Translations under genes and position numbers: made by a program | Shown here: in pieces, positions 1 through 6,167 of the stretch | Layout of the letters: each line of letters begins with the position of its first letter | Numbering within the stretch: position 1 is the stretch's first letter | Origin: Sphingomonadales bacterium UBA6174 | GTDB lineage: Bacteria; Pseudomonadota; Alphaproteobacteria; Sphingomonadales; Sphingomonadaceae | Assembly (NCBI GenBank): GCA_002422945.1 | Contig: DITW01000093.1 | Coordinates: 1 to 7,710, forward strand | Direction: 5' to 3' | Length of the DNA stretch: 7,710 bases | The notes under the pieces: model-generated | What the model was told of the DNA's origin: nothing | The model's input: only the letters and a program-made list of their open reading frames with translations | Databases searched by the model: none

Positions 1-853
1 CACTCAGAAGGGGGCAGATCAGTTGATCCACGAAAAAATGGCCGCCAGGCAAGGCCCATGCCACCAAATGCTCGCAACGCTGCTGCCACGTTGCCGGTAT
101 GTCAAAAAGACGCGCCAGTAGCCCCTTGGAGCCGTATAGCACTAGCGTCGGGCAACTCACTTTCTTCTGAGTGGAAGCGGCGTCCAAAGCCCAGTCCACA
201 TGGCGCGCAGCACGGTAATCGGCGCATGATGCATATATCATATCGGGGTCACGCCAAGCCGCGCGATAGGCATCAAGCATATGCTGATCGAACGTCTCGA
301 TAGAAGCTGCACCCCAGCTCACAAGACAGGTGTCAAAAAAGCGATCAGGATCGGCGCCAATGATATATTCGGGCAAAGGCGCTGGCTGCGAAAGAAATGG
401 CCAGTGCCAATAGGCATGGGCTATGTCGCTGTTCATGCGTTCGAACATGACATCGGTAGGCACGATATCAAGGAGTGACAATGAGGCCACCGCCGCAGGG
501 TGGTCGAGCGCCATACGGTATGCCGTGCGCGCGCCCCGATCATGCCCTACAAGATGGAAGCTTTCAAACCCCAGTTCTTGCATCAACTGCAATTGATCCT
601 TGGCCATGCTGCGAAAAGAATAGATCGATTGGTCGGCAGCGCATCGCGGCTTTGAAGAGGCCCCATAGCCTCGCAAATCTGCGCAAACAACCGTGAAAGA
701 CATCGCCAGTACCGGTGCAACCCTTGCCCACATTTCCTTGGTTTGGGGATAACCGTGGAGCATCAATAGCGGCGGTCCATCGCCACCTTTGACATAAGCG
801 ATATCCACGCCATCATCGCTCACAAATTTGCCGCGCGTGAATCCCTCAAACAT
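1..853 (-). CDS. Fluoroacetate/haloacetate dehalogenase-type alpha/beta hydrolase (3' end outside window)
   Basis: A cytoplasmic alpha/beta hydrolase expected to hydrolyse a 2-haloacetate to glycolate and halide through an aspartyl-ester intermediate (EC 3.8.1.3 type). 284 codons are visible before the window edge; the family is about 295-305 residues, so only the C-terminal helix should be missing. Visible elements are HGYPQ (33-37), DLRGYGASSKP (59-69), the nucleophile elbow GHDRGART (103-110), LDIVPT (128-133), YWHW (148-151), IGADPD (165-170) and GGHFFVDQ (270-277). Asp105, Asp129 and His272 form the triad; Arg106 and Arg109 match the carboxylate-binding arginines; His150, Trp151 and Tyr213 match the halide pocket. 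Each lies exactly one residue after its counterpart in the Burkholderia FA1 enzyme (104, 128, 271, 105, 108, 149, 150, 212, from memory). Tyr35 replaces the FA1 phenylalanine 34. The ATG at 853 fits the family N-terminus (MFEGF). A terminator separates it from the receptor gene upstream, so it probably has its own promoter. Family is clear; fluoride versus chloride preference cannot be read from sequence. Confidence 0.9.
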   Translation of the reverse strand, partial: MFEGFTRGKFVSDDGVDIAYVKGGDGPPLLMLHGYPQTKEMWARVAPVLAMSFTVVCADLRGYGASSKPRCAADQSIYSFRSMAKDQLQLMQELGFESFHLVGHDRGARTAYRMALDHPAAVASLSLLDIVPTDVMFERMNSDIAHAYWHWPFLSQPAPLPEYIIGADPDRFFDTCLVSWGAASIETFDQHMLDAYRAAWRDPDMIYASCADYRAARHVDWALDAASTQKKVSCPTLVLYGSKGLLARLFDIPATWQQRCEHLVAWALPGGHFFVDQLICPLLS

Positions 854-859
854 ACTGTC

Positions 860-885
860 CGTTCCGGAATTTTATATGCGTTCCG
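860..885 (-). repeat. Direct repeat CGGAACG x2 in the dehalogenase leader (candidate operator)
   Basis: On the minus strand CGGAACG occurs at 885-879 and again at 866-860, with 12 nt between the copies (19 nt period, close to two helical turns). The copies flank the TATAAA patch. The proximal copy is only 6 nt from the start codon and also covers the only purine-rich candidate ribosome binding site (GGAACGGA). A protein bound here could affect transcription and a structure could affect translation; neither is shown. Confidence 0.35.
871..876 (-). promoter_or_regulatory. Possible -10 element (TATAAA) of the dehalogenase gene
   Basis: On the minus strand TATAAA lies 17 nt before the dehalogenase ATG, inside an AT-rich patch. 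No good -35 hexamer is found 16-18 nt further upstream and the implied leader would be very short, so this would have to be an activator-dependent promoter, or the patch serves another purpose. It sits between two exact CGGAACG repeats. Confidence 0.25.
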
Positions 886-942
886 TGATCCAAATAGGGG
901 GGCGCGCCAATGTGCAAGACTGTCTATTCAAAAGCAACGTCA

Positions 943-966
943 ATGGGGCGCCCTCAGGCGCCCCAT
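943..966 (-). terminator. Stem-loop terminator after the TonB-dependent receptor
   Basis: A perfect 10-bp inverted repeat (ATGGGGCGCC and its complement) encloses a 4-nt loop, starting 11 nt past the receptor stop codon. The stem is almost all G-C. On the minus strand it is followed by TTGACGTTGCTTTT, a broken T-rich run rather than a clean U-tract. The position between two genes of the same direction supports a terminator that isolates the receptor transcript from the dehalogenase gene. Confidence 0.7.
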
Positions 967-977
967 CTTACTCACTA

Positions 978-3437
978 TTATTTAAACGCAAACCCAAAGG
1001 TCACCCCATAGGTTGCAGGCATACCAGCAAAGCGTGCCTGCGAGTCCAGCGAGGGGATAACCGAGGTCCAATAATATTTGTTGAAGACGTTCTTGCCCCA
1101 GAGCATCACCTTCCATGCACCGCCATCCGCTTCGTAACCGATACGGGCGTCAACCGTTGCATAACCCTTGATGTTAAAGACATTGCCGCCAAGATCGGGG
1201 CGCGTGAATGATGCCGCCGAATAAGGGAACGGAATGCGGTTCGCACCGATCACCGCGTCCGAATGGGTGCGCGCGTTCACGGTCGTACCGACAAAAGCCG
1301 TGCCACCCGATTCCAACTTGTGGCGGTAATCGACATTCACCACGCCCGACCATTTCGGCGTGTAGGGCAGTGAATCGCCGACAAAATCATCAAGCTGCCC
1401 ATAGATGTTGTAACGCCGTTCCAATGGCGGGTTCTTGGTGATCTTCGAATCCAGATACGTCACGGCGGCATTGATGCTCAGGCCTTCGACGGGCCGGACG
1501 GTCACATCAGCTTCCACCCCGAAGACGCGTGACTTGGGCACGTTGATCAGCGCATCAAGCGCACCAAAGGTCGGATCGGTCAATTTGCCGCGGATCTGCT
1601 TGTCCTTATAGTCATAATAGAAAGCAGCACCGTTAAACTGGATCCTACGGTCCGCCAGCGAGGCCTTGAAGCCACCTTCATACGCCGTCACCGATTCCTG
1701 CGTGACCGGCAGCATGCCCTTATAGCTGGCCACGGACAGGCTGGGGAAGCTGCCTGCCTTGTAACCGCGCGAGACGTTGGCATAGAGCAGCACATCGTTG
1801 CTGACCTTGTAATCGAGACCGGCGCGCCAAGACACATTGTCTTCCTTCAGCGTGCCGGTGATCGGCGGGCCGTTGGTGAAATCGGCGGCATAGGTGAAGC
1901 AGGTGCCATTGACGCCCGCGCCACCAAACAGTCCATCCACTCGGCCCGTAGGCGTGGTGTAGGAGCAGATCGATGAATCGATCGTGCTGTTCGTGTAGCG
2001 CGCCGCAGCCTTCAGCGTCAGTTGCTCGGTCAGATCGAATTCAAGGTTGCCGAAGAAGGCGTAATTCTCGATGTCCTGACGATTGGTGACGCCGCTGACA
2101 AGAATCCAGTTCAGGCTCGGCTTGCTGTTCGAAACATTGAAATAGGGCAGCAGCTGATCTTCAAAGGTCGTGCTGTTTTCGTAATTTGCGCCCAACAGCC
2201 AGCGAATTCTGGAACTCGGGTCATTCGCCAACCGCAATTCCTGGTTGAAGCTCTCGATGAAGCCATCGGCCTTTTCAAGATCCCATGTCACCAGCGGCAT
2301 ACCATCCTGGTCCACGCGCTGCTTCTGATCGAAATCGGTATAGGATGTCAGTGACGTCAAGGTGAGGTTGCCAAGCTCGACATCCCCACGCAAGGCCAGT
2401 TGCCACAGGCGACGGTCGGACATTGGGTCGAAATTGCCCAATTCGCCCGTGCCTTCGACATAGCCGCCGTCACCATTACCGGGCGCACCGCCGAAAAGTT
2501 CAGGCGTCAAAAACTGGCCCGTGCGCGGATCAACGACCATGTTGCTCCAGTCCGCTGCACGCGCATTATTCGGCGCGAAGGTCGACGCGGCGGTTGCGGC
2601 GATCAGCGCAGCGTTGCTGCTATCCGGGGTCTGCGGGTTAATGCTGATCAGCTGCTGCGCCTGCGGCTGCGACTTGTCGCGCCAGCCATTAGCGTTGAAC
2701 TGCAGCTTGATCTTGTCGGTGGGTTCGACTTCAAGCAGAAGGCGACCCGCCACATAGGACTTATGTCCATTGGTATCGTCACGCGTGACGCTCTTCTGCC
2801 AATCGTCCGAATTCAAACCGGTGACGGCCACACGCATGCCCGCGCGATCGCCAAGCGGACCACTAATGAAGGCATTGCCTTCAATGGTATTGAAACGGCC
2901 ATAGCTGATGTCGCCGCCGGACTGCCAAGTGTCGGTCGGCTTGGCTGCGATATAGTTGATCGCGCCGCCGGTCGAGTTCTGGCCGAATAAGGTGCCCTGC
3001 GGCCCCTTCAGGACTTCGACGCGTTCAAGGTCATATGCAGCGTGAGAGGCCAGGATTGGAAACGACAAAGGGGTCTGGTCAATATAGACGCTGACTGCCG
3101 GATAGACGCCGAGTGAGCTTTCCTGAAAGCCAATGCCGCGCAGGGTGAAAATCGGCGTGTTGGTCGTGCTTGGCGAAAAGGCAAGGCCGGGGATGATTGA
3201 CGCGATGTCTTCCAGCGAGCTGATCTTGCGCTCCTTCAGCGCTTCACCGCCAACAGCGGTCACTGTCAGACCGACGTCATTGAGATTCTGTTCGCGCTTG
3301 TTGGCGGTCACCACGATCTCGTTGTCGTCTACATTGGCGCCGACATCTTCTGCAAAAGCGACACTGCTGCCGCCCGCCATGGCAAGCGCAATGAACGCCG
3401 CACTTACATACAAGCCGGACTTGGATAAATTTTTCAT
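978..3437 (-). CDS. TonB-dependent outer-membrane receptor
   Basis: An 819-residue outer-membrane receptor that would import a scarce or bulky ligand using energy from TonB-ExbB-ExbD. A Sec signal peptide covers residues 1-29 (positive MKNLSKSG, hydrophobic core, AFA-ED cleavage site). A TonB-box-like EIVVTA follows at 40-45. The plug domain runs from about 50 to 168 and ends in the hallmark RVEVLKGPQGTLFG (139-152) with NSTGGAINYI after it. The rest is a beta-barrel with alternating strands, ending in TFGFAFK; the last residue is lysine with phenylalanine just before it, whereas many barrels end in an aromatic residue. The ATG at 3437 is chosen over one 24 nt upstream because GGGGAGAGG lies 8 nt before it and the signal peptide begins there. 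The substrate is not readable. Sphingomonads carry many such receptors for siderophores and for carbon sources; the catabolic neighbours favour a carbon source. It is probably controlled by the AraC-type gene just upstream. Confidence 0.93.
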   Translation of the reverse strand: MKNLSKSGLYVSAAFIALAMAGGSSVAFAEDVGANVDDNEIVVTANKREQNLNDVGLTVTAVGGEALKERKISSLEDIASIIPGLAFSPSTTNTPIFTLRGIGFQESSLGVYPAVSVYIDQTPLSFPILASHAAYDLERVEVLKGPQGTLFGQNSTGGAINYIAAKPTDTWQSGGDISYGRFNTIEGNAFISGPLGDRAGMRVAVTGLNSDDWQKSVTRDDTNGHKSYVAGRLLLEVEPTDKIKLQFNANGWRDKSQPQAQQLISINPQTPDSSNAALIAATAASTFAPNNARAADWSNMVVDPRTGQFLTPELFGGAPGNGDGGYVEGTGELGNFDPMSDRRLWQLALRGDVELGNLTLTSLTSYTDFDQKQRVDQDGMPLVTWDLEKADGFIESFNQELRLANDPSSRIRWLLGANYENSTTFEDQLLPYFNVSNSKPSLNWILVSGVTNRQDIENYAFFGNLEFDLTEQLTLKAAARYTNSTIDSSICSYTTPTGRVDGLFGGAGVNGTCFTYAADFTNGPPITGTLKEDNVSWRAGLDYKVSNDVLLYANVSRGYKAGSFPSLSVASYKGMLPVTQESVTAYEGGFKASLADRRIQFNGAAFYYDYKDKQIRGKLTDPTFGALDALINVPKSRVFGVEADVTVRPVEGLSINAAVTYLDSKITKNPPLERRYNIYGQLDDFVGDSLPYTPKWSGVVNVDYRHKLESGGTAFVGTTVNARTHSDAVIGANRIPFPYSAASFTRPDLGGNVFNIKGYATVDARIGYEADGGAWKVMLWGKNVFNKYYWTSVIPSLDSQARFAGMPATYGVTFGFAFK

Positions 3438-3445
3438 AGTGTTAA

Positions 3446-3454
3446 CCTCTCCCC
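3446..3454 (-). promoter_or_regulatory. Ribosome binding site that fixes the receptor start
   Basis: On the minus strand GGGGAGAGG is followed by 8 nt (TTAACACT) and then the ATG at 3437. It lies downstream of the in-frame ATG at 3461, which would add eight residues in front of a standard signal peptide, so the shorter product is preferred. The esterase leader has the related AGAGGG-TTAACTC-ATG. Confidence 0.7.
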
Positions 3455-3459
3455 ATGCC

Positions 3460-3477
3460 ATGCAAACTTCGTTGCAT
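3460..3477. repeat. Inverted repeat ATGCAA-N6-TTGCAT in the receptor leader
   Basis: A perfect 6-bp dyad with a 6-nt spacer, 23-40 nt before the receptor start codon. As RNA it would form a small hairpin just upstream of the ribosome binding site; as DNA it could be an operator. The upstream alternative ATG of the receptor frame lies at its edge. Confidence 0.35.
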
Positions 3478-3555
3478 TTACGTGCTTTTGGTGAGGCGAA
3501 ACTAACTCAGTGCCGTGATCGAACAAGGGAAGAGCCTGCCAAAATCTATTACTTT

Positions 3556-3585
3556 GGTGACACGCTCCACGTCCAGCATGTCACC
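3556..3585. promoter_or_regulatory. Inverted repeat GGTGACA-N16-TGTCACC upstream of the receptor (candidate operator)
   Basis: Two perfect 7-bp inverted half-sites are centred 23 bp apart (3556-3562 and 3579-3585), 119-148 nt upstream of the receptor ATG and in the gap after the AraC-type gene. The spacing places both half-sites on nearly the same face of the helix, as expected for a dimeric regulator. The motif CACCGGC, which overlaps the left end of this region, recurs as a direct repeat at 3582-3588 and 3601-3607. The obvious candidate binder is the neighbouring AraC-family protein, but no binding site for it is known. Confidence 0.4.
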
Positions 3586-3641
3586 GGCGCACATCATCAA
3601 CACCGGCTTTCAGATTGCTCATGTGTTGTCATCTGCGTTTA

Positions 3642-3656
3642 GCTTCGTTGCGAAGC
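3642..3656 (-). terminator. Small stem-loop directly after the AraC-type gene
   Basis: GCTTCG-N3-CGAAGC forms a perfect 6-bp stem with a 3-nt loop, beginning two nt after the regulator's TAG stop. No T-run follows on the minus strand, so it may be a weak terminator or an mRNA 3'-end stabiliser. The long 220-nt gap before the receptor fits a separate transcript for the receptor. Confidence 0.3.
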
Positions 3657-3657
3657 G

Positions 3658-4701
3658 CTATACGTCCTCGCTGGCCGGACGCCCGGGGCCGGACCGGAAA
3701 CTCCCCGGTGAAACACCGTACCAGCGTTTGAACGCCTTGCCGAAATTGGCCGGACTGTCGAACCCCAGGAATGCCGACACCTGTTTGATCTTCATCTGAT
3801 CATTGGCCAACAGCTCTCGCGCTCGGGCGCGCAAAAATTCGTCCGTCACCTCGCGGTAGCTCGTGCCCAGCCTGCGCAGCCGTCGGATGAGTGTGCGGGA
3901 CGTGAGATGCAGCGACGCCGCCACTTCGTCCAGCGTTGGCAGCGGACGCAGCCGATCTTCGCGCTCGAAGCCGCTGGCAAGGCACGCGCGCACGCGGCCG
4001 AGCGTCTCGCGCTCCACCGATGATGCCATCGTCGCTTCGCACTGCGCCAGCGCGTGGACCCATGTCGATTCGACATGCCCGAGGTTGCGCAGCGCGCGCC
4101 ATTCGGCTGGGATGACCAGCGCATTGCGGGTCGTGCCGAAATGCACCGGGAAGGGGAAATACGCGCGACAGCGGTCGGCATGCGCGGTGGCAGGATAATC
4201 CAACTGCAGCACGACTTGCGACAGATCCACGCCATAGACCGTTTCCAGATGCTTCTGCAAAAGAACGATCGGAGTCTCCACAAGGATGGGCTTGACCGCG
4301 CCCAGATCGATCAGCGGGCATAATTCCGCGTAAAAATACTCGTCTTCATGACGGCCCTGCATGTGCATATAGGGGATACGGCTAGGGAAATAGCGCAAGA
4401 ACGCATCGATGCCATGGCCCAGCGTCGGCGCACTGACCAATGCAATGCTGGCCGGGCCGTGAAAATGATCGGCGAGACTATTCGCCCATTCATAATACCA
4501 CGCAGGATCCTCCGCAAGTTCGAGCGTGTTATGGGTGTAGGTGAGCAATTGGGCGACGGTGATGCGGTACTCTGGGTCTTGCAGATTTTCTTGTGTCAAT
4601 CCGGTGCCGGCAAAAATGCGCTCCAGATCGAACAGGCGCGCCAAATGCCGCCCATAGGTTATCGGCATCAACAGGGCTTCAATTGCACTGCGGTCCAGCA
4701 T
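3658..4701 (-). CDS. AraC-family transcriptional regulator with arabinose-binding-like N-terminal domain
   Basis: A 347-residue cytoplasmic regulator, probably a ligand-responsive activator. The N-terminal part (about 15-205) resembles the Arabinose_bd type sensor domain found in OruR-like regulators, with motifs such as ITVAQLLTY (47-55) and FPVHFGTTRNALVIP (184-198). The C-terminal part is a standard AraC DNA-binding domain with two helix-turn-helix units: TLDEVAASLHLTSRTLIRRL (256-275), and a second at about 304-327 containing FLGFDSPANFGKAFKRWYG, ending in GVSPGSFR (329-336). Its place between the esterase and the receptor suggests that it controls one or both. The start is not certain: a GTG at 4716 would add five residues but overlaps the AGGAG sequence that could serve as ribosome binding site, so the ATG at 4701, preceded by purine-rich GAGAGAGG, is preferred. 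The inducer is unknown. Confidence 0.9.
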   Translation of the reverse strand: MLDRSAIEALLMPITYGRHLARLFDLERIFAGTGLTQENLQDPEYRITVAQLLTYTHNTLELAEDPAWYYEWANSLADHFHGPASIALVSAPTLGHGIDAFLRYFPSRIPYMHMQGRHEDEYFYAELCPLIDLGAVKPILVETPIVLLQKHLETVYGVDLSQVVLQLDYPATAHADRCRAYFPFPVHFGTTRNALVIPAEWRALRNLGHVESTWVHALAQCEATMASSVERETLGRVRACLASGFEREDRLRPLPTLDEVAASLHLTSRTLIRRLRRLGTSYREVTDEFLRARARELLANDQMKIKQVSAFLGFDSPANFGKAFKRWYGVSPGSFRSGPGRPASEDV

Positions 4702-4758
4702 GCCTCTCTCTTTCACTCCTTAGATCGATCCCGCTTCTTGCGAGGCCATTTTGTGGAA

Positions 4759-4791
4759 GTCAGGCTGACTCAAATCCGATCTGACACTCAA
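4759..4791. repeat. CTGAC-containing repeats upstream of the AraC-type gene (possible autoregulatory site)
   Basis: On the plus strand GTCAG-G-CTGAC (4759-4769) is a near-continuous dyad, and CTGACTCAA (4765-4773) is echoed by CTGACACTCAA (4781-4791) 16 nt later. The cluster is 58-90 nt before the regulator's ATG, the usual distance for an autoregulatory site. The half-site TGTCAG at 4786-4781 on the minus strand faintly resembles TGTCACC upstream of the receptor. Confidence 0.3.
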
Positions 4792-4877
4792 GGTCCAGAT
4801 GGTCATATAGCGCATTTTTTTCAAGCAGATTGCATCCGGAGTCGAAAAGAGAAGGTCGTTGACCATGCCCCCCTTTG

Positions 4878-4921
4878 CGTGTGCCGAACTCCACCGCTCC
4901 CCAATTTTTTACAGGCACACG
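4878..4921. repeat. Perfect 8-bp inverted repeat with 28-nt spacer
   Basis: CGTGTGCC (4878-4885) and GGCACACG (4914-4921) are exact inverted copies centred 36 nt apart. The spacer includes a run of six T residues. The spacing suits either a looped RNA or two half-sites for a regulator. It lies about 180-220 nt before the AraC-type start codon. Confidence 0.35.
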
Positions 4922-4933
4922 ACGAAGCAGCCG

Positions 4934-4952
4934 CATATATTATGAAAATATG
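4934..4952. repeat. AT-rich dyad CATATATT-ATG-AAAATATG
   Basis: Eight-base arms with one mismatch surround a 3-nt centre. It stands out as an AT-rich island in otherwise GC-rich sequence and lies 13 nt to the right of the 8-bp inverted repeat. Likely roles are an operator or part of the regulator's promoter; no matching -35 element is seen. Confidence 0.3.
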
Positions 4953-5118
4953 TAGAACCCCTTGCTCATCTTAGCCAGTGCAATTTCGCACCCGTCAAAA
5001 TTGTCGCCAAGATCTGGTGCAAAGCAAGCCGCGGTCCGGATCTGGCGGCCCTATACTGACAACGGTCAAGAAGCTGATTCAGGGTGAAGTAAACAGGCCC
5101 ACAAGGGCGCTTTCCCTC

Positions 5119-5152
5119 GGGCTTCTCAGCGTCGATCCACTTGAGAAAGCCC
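5119..5152 (-). terminator. Bulged stem-loop after the esterase gene
   Basis: GGGCTTCTCA (5119-5128) pairs with TGAGAAAGCCC (5142-5152), giving 10 bp with a single bulged A and a 13-nt loop. It begins 14 nt past the esterase stop codon. No T-run follows on the minus strand, but a further short GCCC/GGGC hairpin (5097-5108) comes next. It could end the transcript or protect its 3' end. Confidence 0.35.
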
Positions 5153-5165
5153 AAGGGGCGCGCAG

Positions 5166-6098
5166 TCAGGCACGCGCGAACTGGGCTTTCAGCCATGTGT
5201 TGGCTTCGTCCATCAACCGGCGGCTGATGTCGAAGCCCGAGAAGAACATAAAGAAGCCGTGGATCGCGCCTTCATATCGGGAGAGTTTGACCTCGCCGCC
5301 CGCTTTCTTCAGCGCCGCCGCATAGGCCTCTCCCTCATCGCACAGCGGGTCGAACTCGGCAGTGATGACCAAGGCGGGGGGAAGATCGGAAAGATCATCG
5401 ACACAGCTCACATTAAAGCGCGGGTCGCGACCATCATGCCCTTTTCCGAGATAATGATCGGTGAACCAGACCATATCGCGTTGCGTCAACAGATAGCCTT
5501 CGGCATTGTCGATCATCGACTGGCTCGGCGTGCCGACATGCGAGGTGACAGGGTAGATCAGCAACTGGGCGCAGAGCTTGCCCGGCAAAGATTGGCGAGC
5601 CTCAATCGTGGTGATCGCCGCGAGATTGCCGCCAGCGCTATCGCCGCCAATAGCAATGCGTTGGGGGTCGCCACCGATGTCTGAACAATGCGCCATCACC
5701 CAGCGCAATGCCGCCCCGGCATCGTCTATTGCGGCGGGGAAGCGGTGCTCCGGTGCCAGTCGATAATTGACCGAGACGACGATGCACCCAACCCCGCCAC
5801 AGAGTTCGCGGCAGATCGGATCATAGGAATCGAGATCGCCAATCACCCAGCCGCCACCGTGCAAATATAGCAGTACAGGAAACGGGCCAGTGCCATTCGG
5901 CGTGTAGATTCTCACTGATACGCGCCCTGCCTCGATCACGCGATCTTCGGACTTGGCAATCGACTGCGTGGCCGGAAACAATTTGACCAGTTCATGGAGG
6001 CCGGCGCGTGCAGTCTCCACCGGCAGGGCGTTGAATTCAGGCGCGCCAGCCATCGCCAGATCTGACAGAAACTTCTGAAGTTGCGGATCTAAAGGCAT
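5166..6098 (-). CDS. HSL-family (family IV) alpha/beta hydrolase, carboxylesterase-like
   Basis: A 310-residue cytoplasmic serine hydrolase, expected to cleave short- or medium-chain carboxylic esters or lactones. The signature motifs of the hormone-sensitive lipase family are intact: the oxyanion-hole motif HGGGW (80-84), YRLAPEHRFPAA (112-123), the nucleophile elbow GDSAGG with Ser154, the acid Asp250 in EFDPLCDEG, and the base His280 in AIHGFF. The N-terminal 50 residues are the usual helical cap region, and no signal peptide is present. Length is normal for the family. The start at 6098 has AGAGGG 7 nt before it. It follows the aldehyde dehydrogenase gene by 69 nt in the same direction, so the two are likely cotranscribed, which suggests that the ester substrate and the aldehyde belong to one pathway. 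A sequence of this type could also act as a lactone hydrolase; the substrate cannot be told from sequence. Confidence 0.92.
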   Translation of the reverse strand: MPLDPQLQKFLSDLAMAGAPEFNALPVETARAGLHELVKLFPATQSIAKSEDRVIEAGRVSVRIYTPNGTGPFPVLLYLHGGGWVIGDLDSYDPICRELCGGVGCIVVSVNYRLAPEHRFPAAIDDAGAALRWVMAHCSDIGGDPQRIAIGGDSAGGNLAAITTIEARQSLPGKLCAQLLIYPVTSHVGTPSQSMIDNAEGYLLTQRDMVWFTDHYLGKGHDGRDPRFNVSCVDDLSDLPPALVITAEFDPLCDEGEAYAAALKKAGGEVKLSRYEGAIHGFFMFFSGFDISRRLMDEANTWLKAQFARA

Positions 6099-6167
6099 GA
6101 GTTAACCCTCTATTCGCAGATATGCGTTGATGATGATCGAGTTCGGGAAATGCGTGATCGGCCAGCG
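6099..6167 (-). promoter_or_regulatory. Spacer before the esterase gene with motifs shared with other leaders
   Basis: This 69-nt gap contains, on the minus strand, GATCACG (6159-6153), AACGCATAT (6128-6120) and the ribosome binding site AGAGGG (6111-6106). The first motif also occurs before the receptor and dehalogenase genes and the second before the dehalogenase gene. CGCA-GATA-TGCG (6115-6126) is a short dyad. An internal promoter is possible but no clear hexamers are seen. Confidence 0.3.

Larger units (their letters stand above)
4702..5165. other. 464-nt non-coding region between esterase and regulator genes
   Basis: No convincing gene is found on either strand. It should hold the end of the dehydrogenase-esterase transcript and the promoter of the AraC-type gene. 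Starting next to the esterase, it contains a bulged stem-loop (5119-5152), a short GCCC-ACAA-GGGC hairpin (5097-5108), an AT-rich dyad (4934-4952), an 8-bp inverted repeat with a long spacer (4878-4921) and CTGAC repeats (4759-4791). A clear sigma-70 promoter with both hexamers was not found by eye. Confidence 0.6.

Noticed and set aside
2400..2990. 196-residue open frame on the plus strand
   Set aside because: It is fully antisense to the TonB-dependent receptor and shows no domain motif.
3438..3461. Receptor start at the upstream in-frame ATG (827-residue product)
   Set aside because: It would put MAWGEVNT in front of a standard signal peptide, and the strong ribosome binding site GGGGAGAGG lies downstream of it.
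4702..4716. GTG start for the AraC-type gene
   Set aside because: The GTG overlaps the AGGAG sequence, leaving no proper ribosome binding site before it; ATG at 4701 is more likely, though not certain.
4348..4974. 208-residue open frame on the plus strand
   Set aside because: Most of it is antisense to the AraC-type gene, whose product has clear family motifs; the plus-strand product shows none.
4966..5196. 76-residue open frame on the minus strand downstream of the esterase
   Set aside because: It overlaps the esterase end in another frame, contains the stem-loop at 5119-5152, has no recognisable motif and no clear ribosome binding site.
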